A stretch of DNA of 64,000 nucleotides from JALYUM01 sp036688685 (GCF_036688685.1 NZ_JAQQPS010000017.1:91198-155197), one strand, 5' to 3'. Counted from the stretch's first letter, positions 34,041 through 42,460 are shown. Translations and numbers: made by a program. The notes: a model not told the origin generated them from the letters alone.

Positions 34041-36221
34041 ATGGATATGAAGTCACCCGGCACCGGGCCCGCCCGTGTCGCCATCCCGGAAACCGATCAA
34101 TACCTTAACCGCGAACTGTCCCTGCTGGAATTCAATTTGCGCGTGCTGGCCCAGGCCGAGGATGTCACTTTGCCGCTGCTTGAGCGCCTGCGTTTTCTGT
34201 GCATTGTCAGCAGCAATATCGACGAATTTTTCGAGGTGCGCGTGGCCAGCCTGCTGGCGCAGCACAAGATCGACAGCGCGCACGGCGATTTGTCGGGCGT
34301 GTTTGCGGCGACGCTGGAGCACGTCAGCAACGAAGCGCGCCGCCTGATCGCGCGCCAGTACGCACTGCTTAATGACCAGATCCTGCCGCAGCTGGCCGAG
34401 AAGCAGATTTTCCTGCTGCGCCGCAGCGACCGCAATCCGGCCCAGAAGGCGTGGGTCAAGCGTTACTTCGACGAGCAGGTCCGTCCGCTGCTCACGCCGG
34501 TCGGGCTTGACCCGGCCCACCCGTTCCCGCGCGTGATCAACAAGAGCCTGAATTTCATCGTCGAGCTGGCGGGCAAGGATGCGTTCGGGCGCGGCAGCGG
34601 GATTGCCATCATGAAGGCGCCGCGCGTCTTGCCGCGCGTAATACGCCTGCCGGACGAATTGTCCGACCAGAAGGGGGCCTCGTATTGCTTGCTGTCGTCG
34701 GTGATCCAGTCGCACATCGCCGACCTGTTCACGGGGCGCGAAGTGCTGTCGTATTCGCAGTTCCGCGTGACGCGCAACAGCGACCTCTGGGTCGACGAGG
34801 ACGAGGTCAAAAACCTGCGCCAGGCGCTGCAGAGCGGTTTGCACAGCCGGCACTACGGTTTCGCGGTGCGGCTGGAAGTGGCGCACGCGTGCCCGCCGCA
34901 CCTGTCCGACTTTTTGCTGGACCAGTTCAATATCGACCGCAGCCGCCTGTTCGCCGTGGACGGGCCGGTCAACATGGGCCGGTTGCTGGAAATCGTCAAC
35001 AGCAATGCGCGCCCTGAATTGAAATTTGCGCCGTTTATGCCGGGTTTTCCGGCCAAGCTGGGCAACCGCGACATCTTCGCCACCTTGCGCAAGCAGGATG
35101 TACTGCTGCACCATCCGTTTCAATCGTTTCAGCCGGTGGTCGACTTCATCAAGGAAGCGGCGCGCGACCCGGACGTGTTGGCCATCAAGCAGACCATCTA
35201 CCGCGCCGGCATGGATTCGGAGCTGGTCGAGGCGCTGATTAGGGCGGCGGTCAGCGGCAAGGAAGTGACGGTGATTGTCGAACTGATGGCGCGCTTCGAC
35301 GAAGAAGCCAACATCAACTGGGCCGAGCGCCTGGACGAAGCGGGCGCGCAGGTGGTCTACGGCGTGGTGGGCCTGAAAACCCATGCCAAGATGGCGCTGG
35401 TGCTGCGTCGCGAAAACGGCACGCTGCGCAGTTACGCCCACCTGGGCACCGGCAACTACAACCCGACCACCGCCCGCCACTACACCGATTTCGGCCTGAT
35501 GACGGCCGATGTGGCGCTCACCTCCGATGTCAACGAGGTGTTCATCCATTTGACCAGCCTGACGCGGCCGAAAGCGCTGGAGAACCTGTGGCTGGCGCCG
35601 TTTACGCTGCAAAAGCATCTGTGCCAGGCGATCCGCAAGGAAGCATCGATTGCGCGCAGCGGCAAGCCGGCGCGCATCATCGCGAAGATGAATTCGCTGA
35701 CTGATGAAACCATCATCCGCGCGCTGTACGATGCATCGGAAGACGGCGTACGCATCGACCTGATCGTACGCGGCGCGTGTGCGCTGCGGCCGGGTTTGGC
35801 GGGCTTGTCGAGCAACATCCGGGTGCGTTCGGTGGTGGGGCGTTTTCTGGAGCACACGCGGATTTTCTACTTCCGCAACGAGCGCGACAGCCAGGTGTAT
35901 CTGAGCAGTGCCGACTGGATGAGTCGCAACCTGCTGCGCCGGGTGGAAGTGGCGTTCCCGGTGAAGTCGCCGGCGCTGAAAAAGCGCGTGCTGCGCGAGG
36001 GCCTGTATCCCTACCTGAAAGACAATGTCGACGCGTGGGAGCTCGACAGCGACGGCCACTACCGCCGCCGCAAACCGCGCAGCAAGCAGACCCGCAACAG
36101 CGCGCAGGATATGCTGCTGAATCTGCTCAGCGAAGTCGCCACCCCCACCAGCAAGGAAGTGCGCGACGCCGAAGCGGAATTGCTGGCGCAGGGTCACGTG
36201 GCGCCGTCACCAAAAGCATAA
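34041..36221 (+). CDS. ppk1: Polyphosphate kinase 1
   Basis: Makes polyphosphate from ATP reversibly through a phosphohistidine intermediate. The 726-residue protein has the N domain (YLNRELSLLEFNLRVLAQAE, SNIDEFFEVRVA), head domain, and two C-terminal phospholipase-D-like domains: IYRAGMDSELVEALIRAA, VGLKTHAKMALVLRRENG with the predicted phospho-acceptor His, LGTGNYNPTTARHYTDF, and FLEHTRIFYF with the second active-site His. AGGAAT precedes the ATG. It ends with a strong terminator, and ppx lies 4 kb upstream rather than next to it. Confidence 0.97.
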   Translation: MDMKSPGTGPARVAIPETDQYLNRELSLLEFNLRVLAQAEDVTLPLLERLRFLCIVSSNIDEFFEVRVASLLAQHKIDSAHGDLSGVFAATLEHVSNEARRLIARQYALLNDQILPQLAEKQIFLLRRSDRNPAQKAWVKRYFDEQVRPLLTPVGLDPAHPFPRVINKSLNFIVELAGKDAFGRGSGIAIMKAPRVLPRVIRLPDELSDQKGASYCLLSSVIQSHIADLFTGREVLSYSQFRVTRNSDLWVDEDEVKNLRQALQSGLHSRHYGFAVRLEVAHACPPHLSDFLLDQFNIDRSRLFAVDGPVNMGRLLEIVNSNARPELKFAPFMPGFPAKLGNRDIFATLRKQDVLLHHPFQSFQPVVDFIKEAARDPDVLAIKQTIYRAGMDSELVEALIRAAVSGKEVTVIVELMARFDEEANINWAERLDEAGAQVVYGVVGLKTHAKMALVLRRENGTLRSYAHLGTGNYNPTTARHYTDFGLMTADVALTSDVNEVFIHLTSLTRPKALENLWLAPFTLQKHLCQAIRKEASIARSGKPARIIAKMNSLTDETIIRALYDASEDGVRIDLIVRGACALRPGLAGLSSNIRVRSVVGRFLEHTRIFYFRNERDSQVYLSSADWMSRNLLRRVEVAFPVKSPALKKRVLREGLYPYLKDNVDAWELDSDGHYRRRKPRSKQTRNSAQDMLLNLLSEVATPTSKEVRDAEAELLAQGHVAPSPKA

Positions 36222-36238
36222 AACCGCAGCGCCAACAA

Positions 36239-36270
36239 GAAAGGGAGTGCTTCAAAGCACTCCCTTTTTT
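36239..36270 (+). terminator. Intrinsic terminator after ppk1
   Basis: AAAGGGAGTGCTT pairs with AAGCACTCCCTTT around a short CA-centred loop and is followed by a T-run ending at 36270. It begins 18 bases after the ppk1 stop. Confidence 0.92.
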
Positions 36271-36326
36271 CACGCCCATATGGTTCGCCCAACGATACAA
36301 CATCTTCCCAAAATCAATAGCCCAAC

Positions 36327-36442
36327 AATTAGGGTCAGAGTAGAATTATTGGCCAATTGATTGCAGAAAACCACATAAAATCAACAAGTTATATCGCGCG
36401 TGGCGTGATCAATTGCTCAAAAATTCGACTCTGACCCTAATT
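36327..36442. mobile_element. MITE/REP-like palindromic element with GGGTCAGAGT ends
   Basis: AATTAGGGTCAGAGTAGAAT (36327-36346) and ATTCGACTCTGACCCTAATT (36423-36442) are terminal inverted repeats; the 21-base arms match at 20 positions. Similarity continues inward (ATTGGCCAATTGAT versus ATCAATTGCTCAA), giving imperfect arms of about 36 bases. The 116-bp unit has no coding capacity and lies between two convergent genes. GGGTCAGAGT-type palindromes recur in proteobacterial genomes, and I recall them near REP-associated or Y1-type transposases, so a non-autonomous element is likely; no transposase is present here. Confidence 0.65.
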
Positions 36443-36466
36443 CTTTTGCAATTGATTTTAGGCAGC

Positions 36467-38146
36467 TTAGTTGGTGCGCAGGAGTTCGGTCAGGACGCGG
36501 CCTTCGGCGCCAGCAGGCGGGCGCACGCGCAGCAGGTTGGCCAGGGTGGGGGCGATGTCGACGGTTTCGGCGTACTGGCCGTAATGGCCGGGCTTGATCC
36601 AGGCCGGGCCACTCAAGACCAGTGGCACGTTGGTGTCGTACGCATACGGCGAGCCGTGCGAGGTGCCGGTGCTGCCCGAGCCGAACAGCCAGTTCGGCTT
36701 GGTGATGACGATCAGGTCGCCCGACAGTTCACGGTTCCACGCGCGCTGCATCAGCACGCCCAGGCGCGTGGTGCCGGCATTGCCCACCGCACCCGCTTCG
36801 AATTGCGTGCGGGTGAACACTTCCGCTACTCCGGCCTGCGTGCGCAGGAACTGCGCGGCGCTGTGTTCGACGTCGGCACGGGCGAGGCCCAGCTTGTCGA
36901 TGGCCGCGTAGTCGAGGTGCAGGTTCGGCACCGACTGCGCGATGACCAGTTTCGGCTTGCCGTATCTGGCGGCCAGCGCGCCGTTCAGGGCATCCGTCAG
37001 CTTGGCGCCGTCGATGCGGCCGGCATCCTGGTGCGCGGCTTTTGCGAACTCCGGCGTGTTCGGGAAGCCATGGTCCGCCGTCAGGACGTACAGCACTTTG
37101 CCGGCGCCGACTTTGCGGTCGATGTAGCTCATGAAGTTGGCCAGCATGCGGTCGAGCCGTTGCAGGTGGTCGTGCGACATCTTGCTTTCGGGACCGTACG
37201 CATGGTTGACGTAGTCGTGCGCCGACAGGCTTACGCCCAGCAGGTCCGGCACGCCGGCCGGGTTGTTGCCGAGCTGCTCGCCCTCGACCGCCGCGCGCGC
37301 GAAATCGAGCGTCAGCTCATCGAGGAAGGGGCTGGCTTTCAGGCGATTGTAGTAACCGGCATCGATGTCGCCGCTGTCGCTGTAGTAGGCAAACGGAAAG
37401 CGGTTCGGCGACGCTGGCGTGGCCGGATACAGCTCGTCCGGCGCATCGGTGGCGTAGGCCGCGTCGGCCAGCAGCGGCTTCCAGCTCTTGCCGTAGTAGC
37501 GTTCCTGCGGCTTGGTTGCCGCATAGCGCTGCGCCCATTGCGGATGCTGCTGCATATAGAAGGTCGACGAGGCGAAATTGCCGGTCTTGTCCATGTACAT
37601 ATACGGCGTGCCCGATTTGCCCGCCAGCAGGATTGCGCCGCGGTCCTTGCCCGATACCGCGATGACCTTGGCGCGGTTGCCGGTTGCATAACGCAGCTGG
37701 TCGCCCAGCGTGTCCACGCGCAGCCGGTTCGGCGAGGTGCCGTCGCCGGCCTTGGTCTCTTCGCCGATATAGGTGTAAGCCGCGTCTTCGGTGCAGTACA
37801 CCGATTGCCTGGTGACCGGGTCGATCCAGTTGTTGCCGATGATGCCGTGCTGGTAAGGGTAGGCGCCGGACAGGATCGCCGCGTGGCCCACCGCCGTGAC
37901 CGTCACGCCATGCGCCTGGTGCGCATTGCTGAACGTGGCGCCCTGATCCATCAGGCGGCGCAGGCCGCCCTGGCCGAACTGGTCACGGTAGCGCTGCAGC
38001 TGCTCGTTGGGCAGGCCGTCGACGACCAGGACCACCACCAGTTTTGGTGGCGCCGGCAGGGCGACCGCCACCGTGGGGGTAGCCGCCTGAACAGTGTGAA
38101 TGGTGAACAGCAGGACGGCGGAAGCGGCGAACGAAAGAGGGCGCAT
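36467..38146 (-). CDS. PafA-like alkaline phosphatase / phosphodiesterase superfamily protein
   Basis: Secreted phosphomonoesterase or diesterase of the alkaline phosphatase superfamily, 559 residues. Signal peptide: MRPLSFAASAVLLFTIHTVQ, cleaved after AA. Metal ligands and nucleophile region: VVVLVVDGLPNEQL (Asp), VTVTAVGHAAILSGAYPYQH (Thr nucleophile region), SAHDYVNHAYGPES, LTADHGF and GTSHGSPYAYDTNVPLVLSG. This arrangement resembles PafA of Bacteroidetes and related proteobacterial enzymes that are made under phosphate starvation. The ATG at 38146 gives the signal peptide; a TTG eight codons upstream is an alternative. A candidate Pho box lies 47 bases upstream. Confidence 0.88.
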   Translation of the reverse strand: MRPLSFAASAVLLFTIHTVQAATPTVAVALPAPPKLVVVLVVDGLPNEQLQRYRDQFGQGGLRRLMDQGATFSNAHQAHGVTVTAVGHAAILSGAYPYQHGIIGNNWIDPVTRQSVYCTEDAAYTYIGEETKAGDGTSPNRLRVDTLGDQLRYATGNRAKVIAVSGKDRGAILLAGKSGTPYMYMDKTGNFASSTFYMQQHPQWAQRYAATKPQERYYGKSWKPLLADAAYATDAPDELYPATPASPNRFPFAYYSDSGDIDAGYYNRLKASPFLDELTLDFARAAVEGEQLGNNPAGVPDLLGVSLSAHDYVNHAYGPESKMSHDHLQRLDRMLANFMSYIDRKVGAGKVLYVLTADHGFPNTPEFAKAAHQDAGRIDGAKLTDALNGALAARYGKPKLVIAQSVPNLHLDYAAIDKLGLARADVEHSAAQFLRTQAGVAEVFTRTQFEAGAVGNAGTTRLGVLMQRAWNRELSGDLIVITKPNWLFGSGSTGTSHGSPYAYDTNVPLVLSGPAWIKPGHYGQYAETVDIAPTLANLLRVRPPAGAEGRVLTELLRTN

Positions 38147-38192
38147 GGCGTGGGGGCAGAAAGTGGGCAATTTTCCAGCTTAGCAGCGTAAT

Positions 38193-38210
38193 GTGACGGA
38201 CGCATGACGA
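38193..38210 (-). promoter_or_regulatory. Candidate Pho box before the PafA-like phosphatase
   Basis: On the minus strand the sequence is TCGTCAT-GCGT-CCGTCAC: two CTGTCAT-like heptamers (5/7 each) with the required four-base spacer, 47 bases before the phosphatase ATG. Weaker than the one before ppk1, but the downstream gene is the kind PhoB controls. Confidence 0.5.
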
Positions 38211-38250
38211 TACAATGAGTGCTGGCTGAATCAACCCTTGAGGCGCCGCG

Positions 38251-38580
38251 ATGAGCACCCTGCGCAGACTGCTTCTGATCGTCACGTTGGGCATCGCCGC
38301 CTCGTTGCTGTCGAGCGCGCTCCGAGGCACTGTGCCTGGCCTGTGCCCCAATGTGATCGGCGAGCGGCCGTGCGCGCTGGTGGCGGGCGGCTGGCCGGTA
38401 CGGTATATCGTCGACGTTCCGGGTATCTCCGTCGAGGGGTCGATCAACCTGCTCAGCGCGATCGGTAGCGAGGACAGTTTCCTCGTCGGCGCCTGGCTGC
38501 AGGACGTGGCCTACTGGTCGTTCGGGTGGGCGGTGTTGGGATGGGCTGCCGGCCGGGCTAAAAAGCCGGCGCGCCGATAA
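38251..38580 (+). CDS. Small membrane protein of unknown function
   Basis: I do not recognise the family. The 109-residue product has an N-terminal hydrophobic segment (about 6-24, LLLIVTLGIAASLLSSAL), a central part with two Cys (LCPNVIGERPCALV) that would face the periplasm, and a second hydrophobic segment (about 80-101, AYWSFGWAVLGWAAG) followed by a basic end (RAKKPARR), consistent with two membrane passes. It is divergent from the phosphatase gene. No clear ribosome site; GAGGCGCCGCG lies before the ATG. Confidence 0.65.
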   Translation: MSTLRRLLLIVTLGIAASLLSSALRGTVPGLCPNVIGERPCALVAGGWPVRYIVDVPGISVEGSINLLSAIGSEDSFLVGAWLQDVAYWSFGWAVLGWAAGRAKKPARR

Positions 38581-38611
38581 GCCATTTAACGCAGTGAAGC
38601 GGCGCCCATAA

Positions 38612-38645
38612 CAAAAAAGGCTACAAGCCGAAGCATGTAACCTTT
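38612..38645 (-). terminator. Intrinsic terminator of the tRNA-His transcript
   Basis: On the minus strand AGGTTACATGC and GCTTGTAGCCT pair at nine of eleven positions around a stable TTCG tetraloop, followed by six T residues. It begins about 20 bases after the tRNA-His 3' end. Confidence 0.85.
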
Positions 38646-38663
38646 GATTTACTGCATATTCTT

Positions 38664-38740
38664 TGGGGTGGCTGATGGGGCTCGAACCCACGACAACAGG
38701 AATCACAATCCTGGACTCTACCAACTGAGCTACAGCCACC
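38664..38740 (-). tRNA. tRNA-His (anticodon GTG)
   Basis: On the minus strand the cloverleaf is complete: acceptor GTGGCTG/CAGCCAC, D-arm AGCTCAGTTGGTAGAGT, anticodon arm CAGGATTGTGATTCCTG with GTG (His), T-arm GTGGGTTCGAGCCCCAT. A G at position -1 opposite the C73 discriminator is encoded, as expected for tRNA-His, and CCA is encoded at the 3' end. Confidence 0.97.
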
Positions 38741-38827
38741 ACTGACTTACGTTTTCTGTTCAGGGGTTGCCCGAACAGAACGAGATTATACAAACAACTG
38801 CGCCTGCTGGCAAATTTTATTGTCCGG

Positions 38828-39694
38828 TCAATCCTGTGCCGGAAAAGCGGCTGCCGTCGGCACCGGAAAGCCCACTTGCACCACTGGCGCCGTCACGCCG
38901 GCCAGGTTGGCAAATGCGGCCCCAAGCGCGGAAATGCTGGCGCTGGTGAAGCCGGCTACTTTCGTCACGCCGCCCTCGCTGCGCAGCAAGTTGGCTTGCC
39001 CCAGCAAGCGCGCCAGTTGGCGCGCCACCGCGTCGCCCGTGTCGATCAGCGTGACCGGCGCCGTCGTGGCCGCCGCAATCACTTGCTCGATCGTGGCGCG
39101 CACCAGCGGGTAGTGGGTGCAGCCCAGCACGATGGTGTCGGCGCCGTCTTCAAGAAGGGGCGTGATGAAGCGCGTGAGCAGCGCTTCGATCTCGGGGGCG
39201 CCCAGGTTGCCCAGTTCGATCTGGTCGACCAGGCCCACGCACGGCTGCAACAAAAATTGCACGCCGGTGGCTGCGCTGACCTGTTCGCGCAGGGCCAGAA
39301 ACTTGGCGCCGCGCAGTGTCATGTCGGTGGCCAGCACGCCGACTTTGCCACTGCGGCTGGCCGCCGCCGCCGGTTTCAGGCCCGGCTCCACGCCCACGAT
39401 CGGCATGTCCGGATAGTGCTCGCGAAGTACCTTGATGGCCGCCACGGTGGCGCTATTGCAGGCCACCACCAGCGCCTTGGCGCCGCGCGCGACCAGGAAC
39501 TGCGCGATCGACAGCGAACGCGCGGCCACTATCTGCTCCGGCTTGTCGCCGTAGGGTGCAAAACCGGAGTCGGCCACGTACAGCAACTGCTCATGCGGCA
39601 GCTGGGCGCGGATATGGCGCAGGATCGACAAGCCACCGACACCCGAATCGAAGATGCCGATCGGGGCCGTGCTGACAGCAGGGGCGGGCGTCAC
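38828..39694 (-). CDS. murI: Glutamate racemase
   Basis: Converts L- to D-glutamate for peptidoglycan; cofactor-independent two-cysteine mechanism. The 288-residue protein has GIFDSGVGGLSILRHI, ADSGFAPYGDK, VVACNSATVAAI (first catalytic Cys) and VLGCTHYPLVRATI (second catalytic Cys), and a normal length. The start is a GTG at 39694, 12 bases after the fumarase stop, which suggests an operon with fumarase; there is no better ATG. tRNA-His follows downstream. Confidence 0.96.
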   Translation of the reverse strand: MTPAPAVSTAPIGIFDSGVGGLSILRHIRAQLPHEQLLYVADSGFAPYGDKPEQIVAARSLSIAQFLVARGAKALVVACNSATVAAIKVLREHYPDMPIVGVEPGLKPAAAASRSGKVGVLATDMTLRGAKFLALREQVSAATGVQFLLQPCVGLVDQIELGNLGAPEIEALLTRFITPLLEDGADTIVLGCTHYPLVRATIEQVIAAATTAPVTLIDTGDAVARQLARLLGQANLLRSEGGVTKVAGFTSASISALGAAFANLAGVTAPVVQVGFPVPTAAAFPAQD

Positions 39695-39706
39695 AGGGGC
39701 ACCCGA

Positions 39707-41245
39707 TCAGGCGGCGATGACAGGAATGTTGATCGCCTTGAGCGATTCAATCTTCGCTGCCCACTCCTTGGGGCCGGTGTTGTGCACCGACGTTCCCGTC
39801 GAGTCGACCGCCACCGTCACCGGCATGTCGACCACGTCGAACTCGTAAATCGCTTCCATGCCGAGGTCGGCAAAACCCACTACCTGCGCCGACTTGATCG
39901 CTTTCGAGACCAGGTAGGCCGAGCCGCCCACTGCCATCAGGTAGGCCGAGCCATGCTTCTTGATCGATTCAATCGCCGCCGGGCCGCGCTCGGCCTTGCC
40001 GATCATCGAGATCAGTCCGGTCTGTTCGAGCATCATGTCAGTGAACTTGTCCATGCGCGTTGCGGTGGTCGGACCGGCCGGGCCCACCACTTCATCGCGC
40101 ACCGGATCGACCGGGCCGACGTAATAAATTACGCGGTTGGTAAAGTCGACCGGCAGCGGCTCGCCCCTGGCCAGCATGTCCTGGATGCGCTTGTGGGCCG
40201 CATCGCGGCCGGTCAGCATTTTGCCGTTCAGGAGCAAGGTCTGGCCCGGTTTCCAGGACGCGACTTCTTCCTTGGTCAGCGTGTTGAGGTCGATGCGCTT
40301 CGATTTCTCGGTGTCCGGCGCCCAGCTGACATCCGGCCAGCTCGACAGCGCAGGCGGCTCGATGTAGGCGGCACCCGAGCCGTCCAGCACGAAGTGCGCG
40401 TGGCGCGTGGCGGCGCAGTTCGGGATCATCGCCACCGGTTTCGATGCCGCGTGGGTCGGGTACATGCTGATCTTTACGTCCAGCACGGTGGTCAGGCCGC
40501 CCAGGCCCTGCGCGCCGATACCGAGGGCATTGATCTTGTCGCACAGTTCGATGCGCAGTTCCTCAAGCTTGTTCTGCGGGCCGCGCTGCTTGAGTTCGTA
40601 CATGTCGATATCGTCCATCAACACTTCCTTGGCCATCAGCATGGCCTTTTCGGCGGTGCCGCCGATGCCGATGCCCAGCATGCCGGGCGGGCACCAGCCG
40701 GCGCCCATGGTCGGCACGGTTTTCATGACCCAGTCGATCAGCGAATCGGACGGATTGAGCATGACGAACTTCGATTTGTTTTCCGAACCGCCACCCTTGG
40801 CCGCCACTTTCACGTCGACCGTATTGCCTTCGACCAGTTCCATGTGCACCACGGCCGGGGTGTTGTCCTTGGTGTTTTTGCGGTCGAAATGCGGGTCGGC
40901 CACGATCGAGGCGCGCAGCTTGTTGTCATCAAAATTGTAGGCGCGGCGCACGCCTTCGTTGACGGCGTCGGTGACGGTGCCGCTGAAACCTTCGAAGCGC
41001 ACGCCCATGCCGATTTTCAGGAAGACGTTGACAATGCCGGTGTCCTGGCAGATCGGGCGCTTGCCCTCGGCGCACATGCGCGAGTTGGTCAGGATCTGGG
41101 CGATCGCGTCCTTGGCGGCCGGGCTCTGCTCGAGGTCGTAGGCGCGCGCGAGGTGCTGCAAATAATCGGCCGGGTGGTAATAGCTGATGTATTGCAGGGC
41201 GGCTGCAACGGATTCGATCAGGTCTTCCTGCTTGATGATGGTCAT
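39707..41245 (-). CDS. fumA: Class I fumarate hydratase ([4Fe-4S])
   Basis: Hydrates fumarate to L-malate in the TCA cycle. The 512-residue single-chain enzyme has the alpha part (about 1-300) and beta part (about 320-512) of class I fumarases. Likely cluster ligands are the Cys in SRMCAEG or RPICQDTG, in GAGWCPPGMLG and in PNCAATRHAHF; GPTTATRMDKF and KAERGP in the C-terminal half are also typical. The start MTIIKQEDLIESVAA has its first 15 codons duplicated 1.35 kb upstream (see the direct repeat). Class I fumarases are oxygen-sensitive; it is followed closely by murI. Confidence 0.95.
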   Translation of the reverse strand: MTIIKQEDLIESVAAALQYISYYHPADYLQHLARAYDLEQSPAAKDAIAQILTNSRMCAEGKRPICQDTGIVNVFLKIGMGVRFEGFSGTVTDAVNEGVRRAYNFDDNKLRASIVADPHFDRKNTKDNTPAVVHMELVEGNTVDVKVAAKGGGSENKSKFVMLNPSDSLIDWVMKTVPTMGAGWCPPGMLGIGIGGTAEKAMLMAKEVLMDDIDMYELKQRGPQNKLEELRIELCDKINALGIGAQGLGGLTTVLDVKISMYPTHAASKPVAMIPNCAATRHAHFVLDGSGAAYIEPPALSSWPDVSWAPDTEKSKRIDLNTLTKEEVASWKPGQTLLLNGKMLTGRDAAHKRIQDMLARGEPLPVDFTNRVIYYVGPVDPVRDEVVGPAGPTTATRMDKFTDMMLEQTGLISMIGKAERGPAAIESIKKHGSAYLMAVGGSAYLVSKAIKSAQVVGFADLGMEAIYEFDVVDMPVTVAVDSTGTSVHNTGPKEWAAKIESLKAINIPVIAA

Positions 41246-41258
41246 GGCATTCTCGAAA
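41202..41258. repeat. 57-bp direct repeat, copy 1 (fumarase 5' end)
   Basis: GCTGCAACG at 41202 through CTCGAAA at 41258 covers codons 1-15 of fumarase and 13 bases of its leader. It is identical to 42551-42607 except at 41211 (G versus T). The two copies have the same orientation and flank a 1.29-kb segment containing the PEP-CTERM gene. Confidence 0.93.
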
Positions 41259-41724
41259 GGTTCAAAAAATTAACTCTTCATTCTACCACCCGGCCGATTG
41301 CCTCCAGCACCTCGTGCCCGCCTACGATCTAGAGCAGAGTCCGGCACCAGGGAGGCGATGGCGATAGTTGTCGGGTCGCCCTGCCCACACTCGCCATGCA
41401 TCGCGGACGCGCATGTCGCCACCCGCTTCCTCCTACCTACCGAGATAGGTTCTAAGGCTAAGAAATAGCGCAAAGCACGCGAAGTAAACGAGGCGACACA
41501 GCTTGTTGATTGCAGACGGCTTGTTCAGCTGGTAATGCGTTGTCGAAATGCTCATAGTCATGTAGCAGAACGCGTCAACGACGTCTCACGACTGTCGAAA
41601 ATATTTACACTTGGAAATGTGTATTGCAAAGTTACAACGATAAGTGGTTGATTTTAATAAACTTAATTTTCTGGCACGAATAATGCTTTACTGACGGTTT
41701 CCTCTTCAAGTAAAGAGTTCTGCC
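41259..41724. other. Left part of the inserted segment, no gene recognised
   Basis: 466 bases between the fumarase leader and the PEP-CTERM gene. A 67-codon minus-strand opening (41270-41473) has no ribosome site and no family features, so I do not call it. From about 41480 on, the sequence becomes clearly richer in A/T than the surrounding genes. A sigma-54 type promoter lies at 41672-41687. Confidence 0.5.
41672..41687 (+). promoter_or_regulatory. Sigma-54 (-24/-12) promoter for the PEP-CTERM gene
   Basis: TGGCAC-GAATA-ATGCT matches the consensus TGGCAC-N5-TTGCA with an exact -24 box and one or two mismatches in -12; GG and GC are ten bases apart, as required. The site lies 38 bases before the ATG. 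Control of PEP-CTERM genes through RpoN and PrsK/PrsR-type regulators is known for exosortase-bearing bacteria, so the site fits the gene behind it. Confidence 0.8.
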
Positions 41725-42372
41725 ATGTTCGCTTCTAAGTTCAAAACTGTCCTGCTCGCCGCCATCCTTGCATCGAGCGCAGCCGTGGCACACGCTGATG
41801 TCATTACATTCGAGGACATCGCTGGCCCTGGCCGCTCCGTAAGTTACGCCTCTGGTGGCCAGTACGTACCACTGCCAGGCTACGCGTTGACACCGTCAGG
41901 ATCGTTGTATGTATTCGATTCGGCGACGTTCACCAACGTAGGCGATGCCTCGAATGGCACCGACTATCTGCGGATCCTTAGCGGGGGTTCAATAACGTTG
42001 ACGAGCACTGCCCAACCGCTCTTTAGCGTAAATAGCATTGATTTGGCTAACTGGGTTTACAACGGCATTGCTAGCTATAACGCGAAAGCGACTTTGACCG
42101 GAACTTTTGCCAACGGGGCCACGATTTCGACGACTTATCTCTTAAACAATAACAACATTGTTTCCACGAACGATTTCACCACCGAGTTGCTGAGCGGCTT
42201 TACGAACCTCAAATCGTTCAAGATTGCTGCATCTGGCTTTTATCTCGTCGTTGATAACATCGTCATCAACCGGGCTGCTGCAACCGCCGCCGTACCTGAA
42301 CCAGCTTCGCTGGCAATCCTGGGCCTTGGCCTCGTCGGTATCGCCGCTGCACGTCGTCGCAAATCCGCGTAA
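41725..42372 (+). CDS. PEP-CTERM sorting-domain protein
   Basis: The 215-residue exported protein has a signal peptide (MFASKFKTVLLAAILASSAA, cleaved after AHA), a beta-rich mature domain starting DVITFEDIAGPG, which resembles the start of carbohydrate-binding-like PEP-CTERM substrates, and a textbook sorting tail: VPEPASLAILGLGLVGIAAA followed by RRRKSA. The tail should be recognised by an exosortase (EpsH-type), which is not in the window. The gene is framed by a sigma-54 promoter and an intrinsic terminator and lies inside the 57-bp direct repeats, with lower GC than its neighbours, which supports acquisition as a cassette. Its biological role is unknown; relatives are linked to exopolysaccharide and floc formation. 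Confidence 0.9.
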   Translation: MFASKFKTVLLAAILASSAAVAHADVITFEDIAGPGRSVSYASGGQYVPLPGYALTPSGSLYVFDSATFTNVGDASNGTDYLRILSGGSITLTSTAQPLFSVNSIDLANWVYNGIASYNAKATLTGTFANGATISTTYLLNNNNIVSTNDFTTELLSGFTNLKSFKIAASGFYLVVDNIVINRAAATAAVPEPASLAILGLGLVGIAAARRRKSA

Positions 42373-42420
42373 GCATCAAGCAGGGCCTGACTGGTTCGGT
42401 TAGGTTAGGTTAGCCTAAAT

Positions 42421-42460
42421 AACAAAAGCCCCGAGGTTTTACTTTCGGGCTTTTGTTTTT
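42421..42460 (+). terminator. Intrinsic terminator after the PEP-CTERM gene
   Basis: AACAAAAGCCC (42421-42431) pairs with GGGCTTTTGTT (42447-42457), with further T residues after it. Just before, at 42398-42412, is a short tandem repeat (GGTTA three times). Confidence 0.88.

Noticed and set aside
38755..38779. Hairpin TCTGTTC/GAACAGA between murI and tRNA-His as a terminator
   Set aside because: On the transcribed minus strand it is followed by A residues, not T, so it is at best a processing or stabilising hairpin.
41270..41473. 67-codon minus-strand open frame in the inserted segment
   Set aside because: No ribosome site, no recognisable domain, and it overlaps the fumarase leader region.
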